Part shown: in pieces, positions 56,396-64,000 of the stretch
Layout: each line of letters starts with the position of its first letter
Numbering within the stretch: the first letter of the stretch is position 1
Origin: Toxonevra muliebris
Lineage: Eukaryota; Arthropoda; Insecta; Diptera; Pallopteridae
Direction: 5' to 3'
Length of the DNA stretch: 64,000 nucleotides
NCBI GenBank assembly: GCA_963691655.1
Contig: OY829327.1
Location: forward strand, 63,190,079 to 63,254,078
Program-made: the position numbers and the translations under genes
The notes under the pieces: generated by a model
Seen by the model: the letters and a program-made list of their open reading frames with translations, nothing else
Databases searched by the model: none
Told to the model about the DNA's origin: nothing

Positions 56396-57248
56396 TTTAT
56401 TGATTTCGTCCTTGTAGAGAGTGTGAACGTGAATGCATAAGAAAACTTCGTACTTAGCTTACTTTACTCATGCTTTTTGGATTGATTTCATAAACCTAGT
56501 AATTGCGTTACCAGGAAAAGAAAGAATTTTGCAATTACCTTTGTATTGTGGAACTTTTTAATTATATTATTAAACGCATATGTAATTTTCCTGCTTGGTT
56601 GTTACTTTGAGAGATCGAAAAAAGATAAACAGCAAACGCACTGCTGCGTGCTGATCAGGGATGCAAACTCTATATTTTAGATCAAATTAATAATTAACAC
56701 AAAAAGTAAATAATATTTTTGTTTACGATTACAACTTTTATGCATGTATGTAATGTATGCAAATACTTTTAACAAAAATTAAAGAATAATAAAAATAAAA
56801 AATTAATAAAAGGTTTTACACAAAAAATATATACTTTTCATAATCAAAATTAAAATTTTCAGTCGCCCTTAGTGGGCGATCTCACTCCCCAATTCCCTAC
56901 AACTAACTAAAATTGAAGTCGATTCCCAACAATTCGAGGAATTCCTTATAAGTTGGCATTCCTACTGCCAAAGCTCACATTTCTTCGGCGTTCTGGCAGT
57001 AGCCAGGGGCTCTCAGTTATATTCACTCACTCTCCACATTAGTGTAGCCAAGTTAACAATTTATAGTTATTCGAGCTATTTTTGTTTTTTTCTATCTCAC
57101 AAGATATGTTTTATATATTGAAAGCTGATTTATATTTGCTAAAGGTAATATAAATGTGTAAATCGGACATATCTTGGTCGCTAAATTTAAAGGAAGAATG
57201 CGGGTTATTTTAATATAACCTGGTCTATCTGCTTCACAATTGGTTAGG

Positions 57249-57418
57249 CCAGTGGCAGTTGCAAGGGGCTAAATGGGGCTATTTCCCACTCCCCCCGCCC
57301 CTCCCCCGAAAAATTTTCAAATACATAAAATAGTAATATCTGATATAAAAATTCTAAATATATGGAAAATTTTTAATGTTTATGTTCCCCACAAAATTTT
57401 TTTTGTATCCGCCACTGG
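57249..57418. mobile_element. Short hAT-like MITE (CCAGTGGCRG ends)
   Basis: The left CCAGTGGCAGTTGC and right ATCCGCCACTGG ends are inverted, 170 bp in total, with C-runs near the left end. No clear duplication is seen. A single matching terminus (AGAACCGCCACTG) lies at about 7126-7138. Confidence 0.55.
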
Positions 57419-57751
57419 TGTACTCTCTTTCTTATGTTATTTTTTTGCACATATACATGCACATTTATGTGTGCTTTTGGCAAAACAACAACAATAATGC
57501 GTATGTGTACACACAATAAAACCACCACCGCTCGTCTTTAAATTTACACCCCGCTTCTAGCACCTTCTTACACGCGACGTCGGCAGAGGGCAACTGAAGT
57601 GCACATCCCTAATCTAGAGTTTATGTAAAAGTAAATTAAACAAACCACGTGAAGCGTTTTTGTATCGATATAATAATCAGTTGTAACTAAATCAAACTAT
57701 GATGAGCTGTGTAAATGTATCTAACACCCCTCCTCTTTTACACAATTCCAC

Positions 57752-58383
57752 CAGGTCCGTAGCCAGAAATTTTTTTCGGGGGGGGGGGAGGGGGTTTTCA
57801 TTCGAAGAAAATATTTATAAATAATTTTTATCAAACTGATTTTTAAATACAATAAATTTAATCGATGATACATTTGATGGACCCTATAAAATTAAAATTT
57901 TAGGAAAAATTTTCCGTTTTTTTTCAATCTTAACCTCAAAAAAATGGCCAAAAGTTTCCAGAATAATCAAATTAAATTTTTTCAAATAAATATTATTCAA
58001 TGTGCACTCTAATGCATTTTTTTTTATCGTGAGAGACATAATTTCATTAACTCATTGACCTCCCACTACTGATGATGTACTCAACCTCAAAAAATTACAA
58101 AAAATAGTAGAGGCTCATTTTTCTCAAATGATCATCATTGGGAATTTGAGCCATTATCAATGATAAGGAACCCGGATGAGATTGGCTTATAATCACTATA
58201 TTCGTGAAGTCACAGCATTGAAAGAGATCTTTCTAGTCGTGGTGCTATGAGCAATAATGCTTTAAAGAATTAATTATATTTTAAAACTGCATGGGTTTTG
58301 CTAATAAGATGGAGTTTTTGCGAAAGAATTTTTCACGGTGAACACGAAAGAACCCCCAAAACCTCCCCCTAAGTACGGCCTTG
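57752..58383 (+). mobile_element. hAT-type MITE (CAGGGCCGTA family), copy 3
   Basis: The TIRs CAGGTCCGTA and TACGGCCTTG are flanked by an exact 8-bp duplication AATTCCAC (57744-57751 and 58384-58391). At 632 bp it has lost about 270 bp of the 906-bp reference copy. It lies in the Copia element just upstream of its purine tract. Confidence 0.92.
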
Positions 58384-58992
58384 AATTCCACATCCATTCA
58401 AAGCCAATTAGTTTTGTAGCTGATAATGGCTTTGTTATCATATCTGCCAGCATATCTTCTGTTGGCAAATATTTGCATCAAACCACTTTCTTGCTGATGA
58501 AATCCTTTACGAATTGATATCTAGTATCGATGTGTTTTGTTCTGTTTGATAGCTTTTCTTCGATCAGCTTGAGGCAACTTTGGTTGTCCTCAAAAAAAGT
58601 TGTGGGTGATTGTTGCATGTCGATAAGTAATCGTCGAATCCACGTAGCTTCTTGGAAAGCCTCTGATAGTGCGATAAATTTCGCTTTCTTTGACGAAAGA
58701 GCCACACAAGTTTGCTTTCTGCACGACCAACTAACTACATCACCATTTACCTTGTACACGTAGCCACTGTTCGACTTTCTGTCATGTCTGTCCTCGGCCC
58801 AATTTGCATCCGCATAACCATAGAAGAAGTCACTGTCATTTTTGTTGCTCAACTTTAATTTCATTGTTGATTTTCCCTTTAAATATTTTAGAACACGTTT
58901 CAATTCGTTCCAGTCTTCTTGTGTTGGTTGTGTCACCTTCTGTGGTAAAATAGAAATGCTCGCTGAAATATCCGGACGTATGTTTGTCGAAA
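58384..58992 (-). pseudogene. Copia RT C-terminus and RNase H
   Basis: The minus-strand frame contains NIRPDISASISILPQKV and WNELKRVLKYLKG, the end of a Ty1/copia RT domain, then RNase H with FYGYADANWAEDRHDRKSNS and SGYVYKVNGDVVSWSCRKQT. The usual AEY active-site motif in the ALSSxxAEY block reads AKF, so the catalytic Glu is gone. FEDNQSCLKL and RTKHIDTRYQFVKDFI follow. The frame is otherwise open for 184 codons. Its upstream half lies on the other side of the Gypsy insert at 62422-62866. The enzyme would degrade RNA in RNA-DNA hybrids during element replication. Confidence 0.9.
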
Positions 58993-58996
58993 TGTA

Positions 58997-59220
58997 TGTG
59001 GACGCGCAAACAATTATTTCATTATTCAACTTTTAATTTATTCAAAAATGTGTAAAATAAAATACAAAAAGATTACTAACTTAATTATTAACAAAAAAAT
59101 ACGAAATTTTAGAGCACGTTCTTTGTGTCTAAGCGTAGCGGATCGATTGATCTGTTAGCGAACATCAGATCTGTTATTCGATGCAGTGTTGCATTTTCTA
59201 CTACTATTTGCACCGCCACA
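58997..59220 (-). repeat. Gypsy 3' LTR
   Basis: It is nearly identical to 62194-62417. It starts TGTGGCGGTGCAAATAG on the minus strand and ends in CCACA. Differences from the 5' LTR are concentrated at the extreme ends. Confidence 0.92.
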
Positions 59221-59236
59221 TAGGCCCCCAGAAGTC
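59221..59236 (-). promoter_or_regulatory. Polypurine tract of the Gypsy element
   Basis: CTTCTGGGGGCCTA on the minus strand directly precedes the 3' LTR. It is the expected priming site for plus-strand synthesis. Confidence 0.7.
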
Positions 59237-59308
59237 TTGAGGAATTTACGAAAGACTGAATTAATTTTTGTTGTGGCGGCTTGGATATCCATTTGATAGC
59301 ACCGTCTT

Positions 59309-60875
59309 TTAATTAACTTCGAGATATGCAGGTTTGAGGCGGTCGATCGAAACTTTCGCCTTCCTCCCTTTTTGGTTTATGATGTAATATTTTTCGCATC
59401 GCTCTATGATTTCGAATGGGCCTTCATAAGGTGGTACAATTGTCGCTTTAACCGAATCATTACGGATGAATGCGTGTGTTGATGTAGTTAGATCCTTATT
59501 GAAGAATGGTTGTTGCCGAGAATGCCACGATGTTTGTTTTGGTATAGTTTTCTGCATTAACTCGCGAAGGTCTTTAACAAATTCGCTTTGCGAACGATTT
59601 ATCGGCGTTGATGTTAGCAAATCCGCTGGCAGGCGTAGCGTGGTGCCGTAAACTAGTTCGGAAGGCGCTACACCAAAGTCTTCCTTAATCGTAGAACGTA
59701 ATCCTAGGAGAATTAAGGGGAGGCTCTTTACCCAGTTGTTTGTGTTGTTGCAATTAATCGCCGCTTTCAATGTTCGATGGAAACGTTCAACGATCCCATT
59801 TGATTGTGCGTGATACGCCGTTGTCATCGTGTGATTAGTGCCCATGCACTTGCACAATTCGGAAAAAATTGTAGACGTAAATTGTCGGCCTTGATCGGAA
59901 GTGATCTGAGCTGGCGTACCAAATCGTGCAATCCATCCCTGTAAGAGCCCTCTGACACAGCTTACAGCTGTCATATCAGGCATTGGTATGGCTTCTGGCC
60001 ATCTCGTGTAGCGGTCAATAATAGTGAACCAGTATCGATTACCTTCTGATGGAGGGAATGGCCCAAGAACGTCGATATTGATAGATGAAAATTTTTCGCT
60101 TGGCGTCAGATAACGTTGTAACGGCTTCTTTGTATGTCGCTGAACTTTGTTTCTTTGGCACTCTACGTAGGTCTTCGCAATATTAGCAGCGTCTTGACGG
60201 ATGCTTGGCCATACATAACGATCGGTCATGAGACGAACTGAGGCATGGCGGCCAGGGTGTGAGAGGTTATGCGTCGAAAAAAATGTATTCGCATCTCTTT
60301 TGTAATGAATGGCCGAACGCGGTTGCGGGATACATCGTAATATATTGGCTTGCTTAATAATGGAAAATGGTAAGGTATTAATTGAAGTGACACTCTCTTG
60401 TTACCTGAGATTATTTGTTGTAGTTCGCTGTCCGATTCCTGCGCATCTGCGAGCGATAGAAATAAATTTTTATTTGCCTCAATGACTTCGATACGACTTA
60501 ATAGATCTGCGGCATGATTATCATCGCCTTTAATGTATCGAATATCGGTGGTGAATTGACTAACGTATGACAGATAGTTTACTTGCCGAGGTGATGATTT
60601 TTTTGGACGTTGCTTAAATGCGAAAACAAGGGGCTTGTGGTCCATTTGGATATAAGATTCGCGTCCTTCCACTAGGTCGCGGAAGTGTTTTACGGCAAGG
60701 TACATAGCGGTAAGCTCTATATCATATGTTGAGTAATGCTTCTGCGTCGTTGAGAATTTTTTTGAAAAAAAAAACCCTAGTGGTTCAGCTACCCCGTCGA
60801 CAACTTGATTTAACGCTGCTCCTGCTGCGACATTTGATGCATCAGTTACTAGGCATAATTCGGCATTTGGTTTGG
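59309..60875 (-). pseudogene. Gypsy RNase H and integrase
   Basis: RNase H begins near 60875 (LVTDASNVAAGAALNQ) and continues with VEGRESYIQMDHKPLVFAFK and NHAADLLSRIE. A frame change near 60230 separates it from a 306-codon open integrase frame (60229-59309). That frame retains all three catalytic residues: Asp53 (NIDVLGPF), Asp112 (TSDQGRQF) and Glu148 (NGIVERFHR), with D-35-E spacing. The zinc domain has lost one Cys (KTYVECQ). It ends VSIDRLKPAYLEVN. Another frame change lies at the A-run near 60769. The integrase core looks younger or better preserved than any other enzyme in the window. Confidence 0.92.
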
Positions 60876-61255
60876 GATGCGATTTGGTGTTGGATCATTG
60901 CTAGTAATTGAAGCGAGTAGCTTGGACTTGGTATTCGTCTGAGCGTCAATAAGACGTGACCTTTTAATGTCAACCATCAAATCATGATGTCGGAGAAAAT
61001 CAGCTCCTATTATTGGGGAAGATACGTCGGCTACAAGAAATGTCCATTTAAATTGGCGACTAAGACCAAGGTCGAGTTCTCGTGTGACTTGACCATGGAC
61101 GGTAATGAGTGAGTCATTAACAGCAAACAATTTTATGACAGAAGGACGAAGTTTTTTTAATACGCGTGATGGAGGAATGCAAGACATTTCTGCACCTGTG
61201 TCGATTAAATATTGTGCATTACTATCTCTGTCGGTTACGCAAAGTCTTGCTATGC
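60849..61255 (-). pseudogene. Gypsy aspartic protease
   Basis: The minus-strand frame contains YLIDTGAEMSCIPPSRV with the catalytic DTGA, then FLVADVSSPIIGADFLRHHD, the second conserved block (the IIGxDFL motif of Gypsy proteases). After about 30 further residues the sequence jumps near 60870 to RNase H, so the RT domain is missing. The protease would process the polyprotein. The frame is open from DTGA to the deletion point. Confidence 0.9.
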
Positions 61256-61279
61256 GTGCTGATTGCTGACTGGAAAGGC

Positions 61280-62140
61280 TCAGAAGATGGCTTCATTGTT
61301 AACGTGCATTTTTGGGTGTGTCACGGAAGCTGCATGGTGGACGACAATTCGACGCTTTATCGCCGAATGTTCGGTGGTACCAACAATGATGAAGTTGCTC
61401 GACGGATTCTTCGCGATGACGCTGTTGATTGCGTTGATTAGAACGTGGTTTGTATCGTTGGCTTTGTGGTTGTTGTTTAAGAATCGTGAAAACTGTGAAA
61501 TAAAATAGTTCGCGTCTAGCGATTGTGAATCGACCCTTTCCGTTGCAGATTCGGCTTGCAAATCATTAGCCGAGGTGCTGCTTGCGTTTGCTTCGTGCAG
61601 CTCACCTAACTCCATGATTGTATCGGCGACACGTGTTTTTTCCAGAACGGTACCCTGTGAAACTATAACTGCAGTTTGTGCAGTCGAAGGGAGGCGACTC
61701 ATCTATAAATCGATTAAAGCCTAGTCATCAAAGGAACCGTTAGCTAACAGTTTCATTTCGTGAAACAGTTGGCTTGGCTTTTTGTCACCAAGCTGTACCT
61801 CGTGCAACAATCGATGAAGCCTTTTTCGCGAACTTTCACCAAAGTATTTAGTTAACTGAGTTTTAATGTAGGCATACTTATCCTGAGCTGGTGCGGTGTC
61901 AATTATAGACCGAATTTCTGCGACTCGGCCGATCGGCATTTGAGCGCATACGGTGTCGAATTTTCGATCGTCTTGGGCAATTCCAGTAGCACGAAAATAA
62001 AATTCCAGCAAGTAAAACCAGTTGTCAATGTCTTGGGCGTTAAATGATGGAATTTAAAGACGCGCATAGCAGTTCGCTGCAACTTGCATTGAATTGTCTT
62101 CGCGTGATGGCGCTGGGAACTCGATATCTGCGATTGCCAT
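61280..62140 (-). pseudogene. Gypsy gag-like region
   Basis: It starts at an ATG at 62140 and includes FDTVCAQMPIGRVAEIRSII, YAYIKTQLTKYFGESSRKRL and LLHEVQLGDKKPSQLFHEM, typical of Gypsy gag in insects. Stops near 62057 and 61719 and a frame change near 61275 break it. No zinc knuckle is visible between gag and protease. It would form the particle shell. Confidence 0.8.
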
Positions 62141-62180
62141 TTTGCGAATAAAGAAAAGAAGGAAATTTTAAAATTCTGCT

Positions 62181-62193
62181 GTCGGGGTCACCA
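62181..62193 (-). promoter_or_regulatory. Primer-binding site of the Gypsy element
   Basis: TGGTGACCCCGAC on the minus strand follows the 5' LTR. It begins TGG as required to pair with a tRNA 3' CCA end. The tRNA partner is not identified. Confidence 0.75.
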
Positions 62194-62417
62194 CGTTGGA
62201 TGCGCAAACAATTATTTAATTATTAAACTTTTAATTTATTCAAAAATGTGTAAAATACAATACAAAAAGATTACTAACTTAATTATTAACAAAAAATACG
62301 AAATTTTAGAGCACGTTCTTTGTGTCTAAGCGTAGCGGATCGATTGATCTGTTAGCGAACATCAGATCTGTTTTTCGATGCAGTGTTGCATTTTCTACTA
62401 CTATGCGGTGCACCACA
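62194..62417 (-). repeat. Gypsy 5' LTR
   Basis: It starts TGTGGTGCACCGCATAG on the minus strand. See 58997-59220 for the partner. The few differences suggest a recent insertion relative to the other elements. Confidence 0.92.
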
Positions 62418-62421
62418 TGTA

Positions 62422-62866
62422 TAACAAACAACCGAGTAGTTTTTGGTAGTTCGCATTGCTAGTCAGCACAATAGAATGGTTGTCATTCTTTCCATAGTTT
62501 GGATCAAGTGGAACTCTTGAAGGCTTTGCATCATTCAGTCCGAAGTCTAATGCAACTTGAGCAATGTAGGTTGATTGGCACAAATTAAAATTCCCGTCGA
62601 CATCTCTGCCAACTGCGAGTCCAAAATAATGCTTAATATCTCCCATGTTCTGCATCTCGAACTTCGCCTTGAGCATTTGCTCTGCCGCTTTTATCACTTC
62701 TATTGACTTGCACGCAATGATCAAATCATCTACATATATGAGTGTATAACACCATACATTATTTTCGTATTTTGTAAAACCGAGTGCATTGCCTCATTCC
62801 ATGACCTTGCTGCTTGTTTGAGCCCGTGCAAACTCTTCTTTAACAAACACACAAAGACGACCTCGA
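62422..62866 (-). pseudogene. Copia reverse transcriptase, central part
   Basis: The minus-strand sequence contains KKSLHGLKQAARSW, a YVDD catalytic box (62725-62736) followed by LIIACKSIEVIKAAEQML, MGDIKHYFGLAVGRDVDGNF and YQKLLGCLLYM. These are all signature blocks of Ty1/copia RT. The N-terminal RT motifs, integrase and gag are missing because the element is cut near 62870. The frame resumes at 58992 beyond the Gypsy insert. Confidence 0.9.
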
Positions 62867-62870
62867 TACT

Positions 62871-64000
62871 TGATTGGCTTATTGTAAATAACCCACTCTA
62901 CAAGGATGTAAGAGTAAATCGAGTTGCCCAATTAAATACGCAGGATATCATCCGCGTTATTCCAGCTCAGCAACAACGACCAAACGAGCCTGATGACCAG
63001 ACTACTGATGCTACAATTCGCTGTGCCTACATACGAATTAATGATTCATCGCGAATCGTACGTGCTTCCTGGGATCAAGGAAATGGAGAAATCTTTCGAT
63101 CCGGACATTCTGGACACCCAATGTTTTGCCATGATCGTGGCAAATTTAATTCGTGCTGCCATTCTATCACCGAGCCAATGGGATAGAAATGTTTTAAATC
63201 AAAACTTGATTGAAGGCGATGGATTTTATGAATGGATTGATTGGGAAACTAGAAATCAACCAGATGCCTTTCCAATTGATAATCGCGGCTATTTGGAGAA
63301 TCAGAAATCTTGATGTAAAACACGACATCCTTATGTTTGACAAAGGATTTTTTATTGAATATGATGATTTAAATGGCGCCTTCAATAGCAGTTTGTGTAA
63401 CAGGGAAAATGGAATCAATTTCCTAAATCTCCGTGCTTCGATAAACTTATTGTTCGTGGAACATAATGTTGGAATTATGGTTGTTGCAGGTAGCGTGAAT
63501 TATGTCTCATGAATTATGACAATAAGTTATATTTCACCGATTCCCATTCATGCGGACCAAAGAGGAAAAGCGGAGCAACGCAATACTATTGACGAATTCC
63601 TTCGTATTATCCGCCGAACTGTGCATTCCAATGCCTATACACAATTTTTTATTAATGTCATCAATGTTGTCGTCAGAGAAGAAGTTATGCCAATGCAGCA
63701 ATATTTGAAGGCACATCCATCGAAACAGGTAGATGAAGGAGTTCCTATCGAACATGAACCACAGCCAGTAAATGCATTGCAATTCGTTCCTGAGCAAACA
63801 ACAGTAATGGCACCAATTGATCACGAGCAGCCAGATGTCAATGATGAATTCAAGGAAAGTAGAAACATCAGCGAAATTGTTCGTAAAACTAGGGACAATA
63901 TTGTGAATGTGAATCGTGAGTTGAAGGCAGAGGAATTTTCATGGTTCCATCTCTTTCCATATGGCAACAATGGCTTGAACGAAGAGCGCCATTGGATTAT
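62871..64000 (+). pseudogene. Helitron-like polyprotein fragment with a protease-like segment
   Basis: Broken plus-strand frames run off the window edge. The first part (about 62990-63310) holds SFDPDILDTQCFAMIVANLI and GDGFYEWIDWETRNQPDAFP. After a frame change near 63290 come INLLFVEHNVGIMVVAGSVNY and, in another frame, YFTDSHSCGPK. The DSHS-type motif resembles the Asp-His segment of OTU/C76-like cysteine proteases found in some Helitron-type proteins. The last part (63600-64000) ends FSWFHLFPYGNNGLNEERHW, the start of the helicase-like domain of insect Helitron proteins. Family is inferred from these motifs. Stops near 63313 and 63510 show decay, though the last 130 codons are open. Confidence 0.55.

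Larger units (their letters stand above)
55499..57611. mobile_element. hAT-type element (TAGSGATGTGCACTTC ends)
   Basis: The left end TAGCGATGTGCACTTC and the right end GAAGTGCACATCCCTA are inverted repeats, flanked by an exact 8-bp duplication ATCTAGAG (55491-55498 and 57612-57619). The 2.1-kb interior has no transposase. It holds repeat family C sequence (55945-56395, 56870-56975) and a small MITE (57249-57418). Confidence 0.85.
58997..62417 (-). mobile_element. Gypsy-type retrotransposon, 3.4 kb, RT deleted
   Basis: Two 224-bp LTRs (58997-59220 and 62194-62417) start TGTGG. The flanks are TGTA on the plus strand (58993-58996 and 62418-62421), a 4-bp duplication inside Copia coding sequence. 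Gag, protease, RNase H and integrase are recognisable on the minus strand, but the RT domain is absent between protease and RNase H. A primer-binding site and a polypurine tract adjoin the LTRs. Confidence 0.92.
55320..62870 (-). mobile_element. Copia-type retrotransposon locus, multiply interrupted
   Basis: On the minus strand the order is RT (62866-62422), a Gypsy insert (58997-62417), RNase H (58992-58384), a hAT MITE (57752-58383), a purine tract (AAAGAGGAGGGG on the minus strand, about 57745-57734), then a putative LTR starting TGTTAGATAC at 57733. That LTR is split by a hAT element (55499-57611). The 5' end is cut at about 62870 by a Helitron-like sequence. The LTR's far end, somewhere near 55320-55400, is not defined. 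Confidence 0.8.

Noticed and set aside
62818..63186. Helitron frame starting at 62818
   Set aside because: The first part overlaps Copia RT on the opposite strand (KKSLHGLKQ), so the Helitron-like sequence can begin only near 62870.

Overview
The window looks like intronic or gene-poor nuclear DNA of a higher fly (Diptera, probably Schizophora). It is AT-rich, with no operons, rRNA or standard tRNA genes, and is made mostly of decayed, nested transposable elements. The fly assignment is inferred from the element mix (Jockey- and LOA-like LINEs, Tc1/mariner, hAT, piggyBac, PIF/Harbinger, Gypsy, Copia, Helitron) and from two spliced exons of an RNF19/Dorfin-like RBR ubiquitin ligase. The species cannot be read from the sequence.

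Layout. 0-10 kb: diffuse AT-rich sequence, a long imperfect palindrome (340-1570), dispersed repeats and two nested Tc1-like elements (7880-9869). 10-17 kb: a Foldback-type element with a 9-bp target duplication (10138-11625), then a hAT element (13939-17257) carrying three further insertions or repeats. 17-26 kb: repeat families, a hAT-type MITE, a truncated Jockey LINE (minus), a Gypsy 3' end (plus) and a piggyBac-type MITE. 26-35 kb: a tRNA-derived SINE, then a dense run of MITEs and short TIR elements, many with exact 3- or 8-bp duplications, including a hAT-type foldback element built of GATTAC-like repeats. 35-43 kb: TIR elements, a mariner fragment, a decayed Tc1/mariner element and an LOA-like LINE. 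43-50 kb: small MITEs and a 3.8-kb Sola-like element with about 645-bp TIRs. 50-54 kb: a long-TIR element split by a hAT-type foldback element that is itself split by a piggyBac-type MITE, followed by the two host exons (53284-53927, minus).

54-64 kb: a Copia element (minus) whose RT/RNase H region is split by a 3.4-kb Gypsy element with a 4-bp duplication, whose 3' end carries a hAT MITE, and whose putative LTR is split by a 2.1-kb hAT element. A Helitron-like coding fragment (plus) runs off the right edge.

The only convincing host coding sequence is the RNF19-like exon pair. All transposon coding regions are broken by stops, frameshifts or deletions, although one Gypsy integrase frame keeps its full D,D35E triad. 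Insertion order can be read in several places because target duplications are exact. Three elements have arms built from short direct and inverted sub-repeats: one with a 9-bp duplication and two with 8-bp duplications and CAGAGCTG ends. These are the most unusual structures in the window.
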